Positions 63,828 through 64,000 of a stretch of 64,000 nucleotides of DNA are shown piece after piece. Each line of letters begins with the position of its first letter. Within the stretch, counting starts at the first letter, position 1. Under the pieces are notes generated by a model, which saw only the letters and a program-made list of their open reading frames with translations, was not told where the DNA came from and made no database searches. Origin of the DNA: JAGVUD01 sp052033935 (GTDB taxonomy: Bacteria > Armatimonadota > UBA5829 > DSUL01); assembly GCA_052033935.1 (NCBI GenBank), contig JBPOJE010000025.1, positions 20,263 through 84,262 of the forward strand, given 5' to 3'. A program made the position numbers and the translations under genes.

Positions 63828-64000
63828 ATGAACACGACACGCTTGCCAGCAACCATATCGGAAGAGGAGCGGTGCCTTCTGTGGCAACTCTCTCGGGGGC
63901 GGAGGAGTCCGCAGAAGGTGGTGTTGCACGCCCGAATAGTCCTGTGCTTTGCGGAAGGGATGCGCAAGGCAGCAATAGCCAGGGAGCTTCGCACGAGCCG
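63828..64000 (+). CDS. IS630-family transposase, N-terminal part (cut by window end)
   Basis: Only the first 57 codons are present: 'TISEEERCLLWQLSRGRRSP', 'QKVVLHARIVLCFAEGMRKA', 'AIARELRTS'. This is the helix-turn-helix start typical of IS630-type DDE transposases (E-E-R-x-L ... R-A-R-I-V-L ... IARELxxS). The upstream 50 bases are notably AT-richer than the rest of the window, as expected of an acquired element. Whether the element is complete cannot be seen. Confidence 0.75.
   Translation, partial: MNTTRLPATISEEERCLLWQLSRGRRSPQKVVLHARIVLCFAEGMRKAAIARELRTS

Overview
This window is a high-GC bacterial chromosome segment with Shine-Dalgarno leaders, sigma70-like promoters and mostly core genes. 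It also carries large secreted repeat proteins, several glycoside hydrolases or their remains, and a PyrR-type pyrimidine operon. That mix is most consistent with Armatimonadota (or a nearby Terrabacteria lineage). The placement is an inference from gene content, because no rRNA or tRNA gene is present.

Layout. 1-10.2 kb: two paralogous giant surface proteins with about 100-residue modules and a shared C-terminal domain, then a small secreted/anchored protein. 10.3-12.4 kb: uvrB. 12.4-23.5 kb: an accessory zone with four decayed or frameshifted genes (a membrane protein, a URO-D-type remnant, a TIM-barrel glycoside hydrolase, and a stalk protein with an in-frame TAG plus a frameshift). The same zone holds an intact URO-D-like gene, a 1567-residue secreted protein made of ten tandem modules, and a RidA-family gene. 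23.5-33.4 kb (minus strand): pyrR-pyrB-pyrC-carA-carB-pyrK-pyrD, led by a clear promoter and a PyrR attenuator whose PyrR-binding loop can pair with the terminator. Between carA and carB sits a 653-bp unit with 17-bp imperfect terminal inverted repeats that carries a broken four-helix-bundle gene.

33.5-39 kb: an L,D-transpeptidase, rodA, an M16 peptidase pair (one catalytic, one lacking the zinc motif) and a family 2 glycosyltransferase. 39.2-48.9 kb: a one-direction cluster behind a strong promoter. It contains a huge FtsX-type permease fused to a degenerate M28 peptidase domain, an OPT-like multi-membrane-segment transporter, an unknown protein, a PqqD-like protein, a mini-FtsX permease almost without an extracytoplasmic domain, and a LolD-type ATPase. 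This is the best candidate here for an undescribed system, probably an export or envelope ABC machine.

48.9-60.7 kb: a conserved housekeeping run, namely the radical SAM pair (TIGR03960/TIGR03936-like), rng, rplU, rpmA, obgE, proB, proA, nadD, an LCP-family gene, rsfS and a TPR/membrane protein. Many of these genes overlap or are spaced by only a few bases. 60.7-64 kb: an amylo-alpha-1,6-glucosidase-like enzyme, a PP2C phosphatase and the 5' end of an IS630-type transposase cut by the window edge.

Two genes (the FtsX fusion and the LCP gene) appear to start at CTG. The broken genes all lie between 12.4 and 29.2 kb and all are accessory, while about 45 kb of core genes read through cleanly. 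Genuine decay is therefore plausible, although assembly error cannot be excluded.
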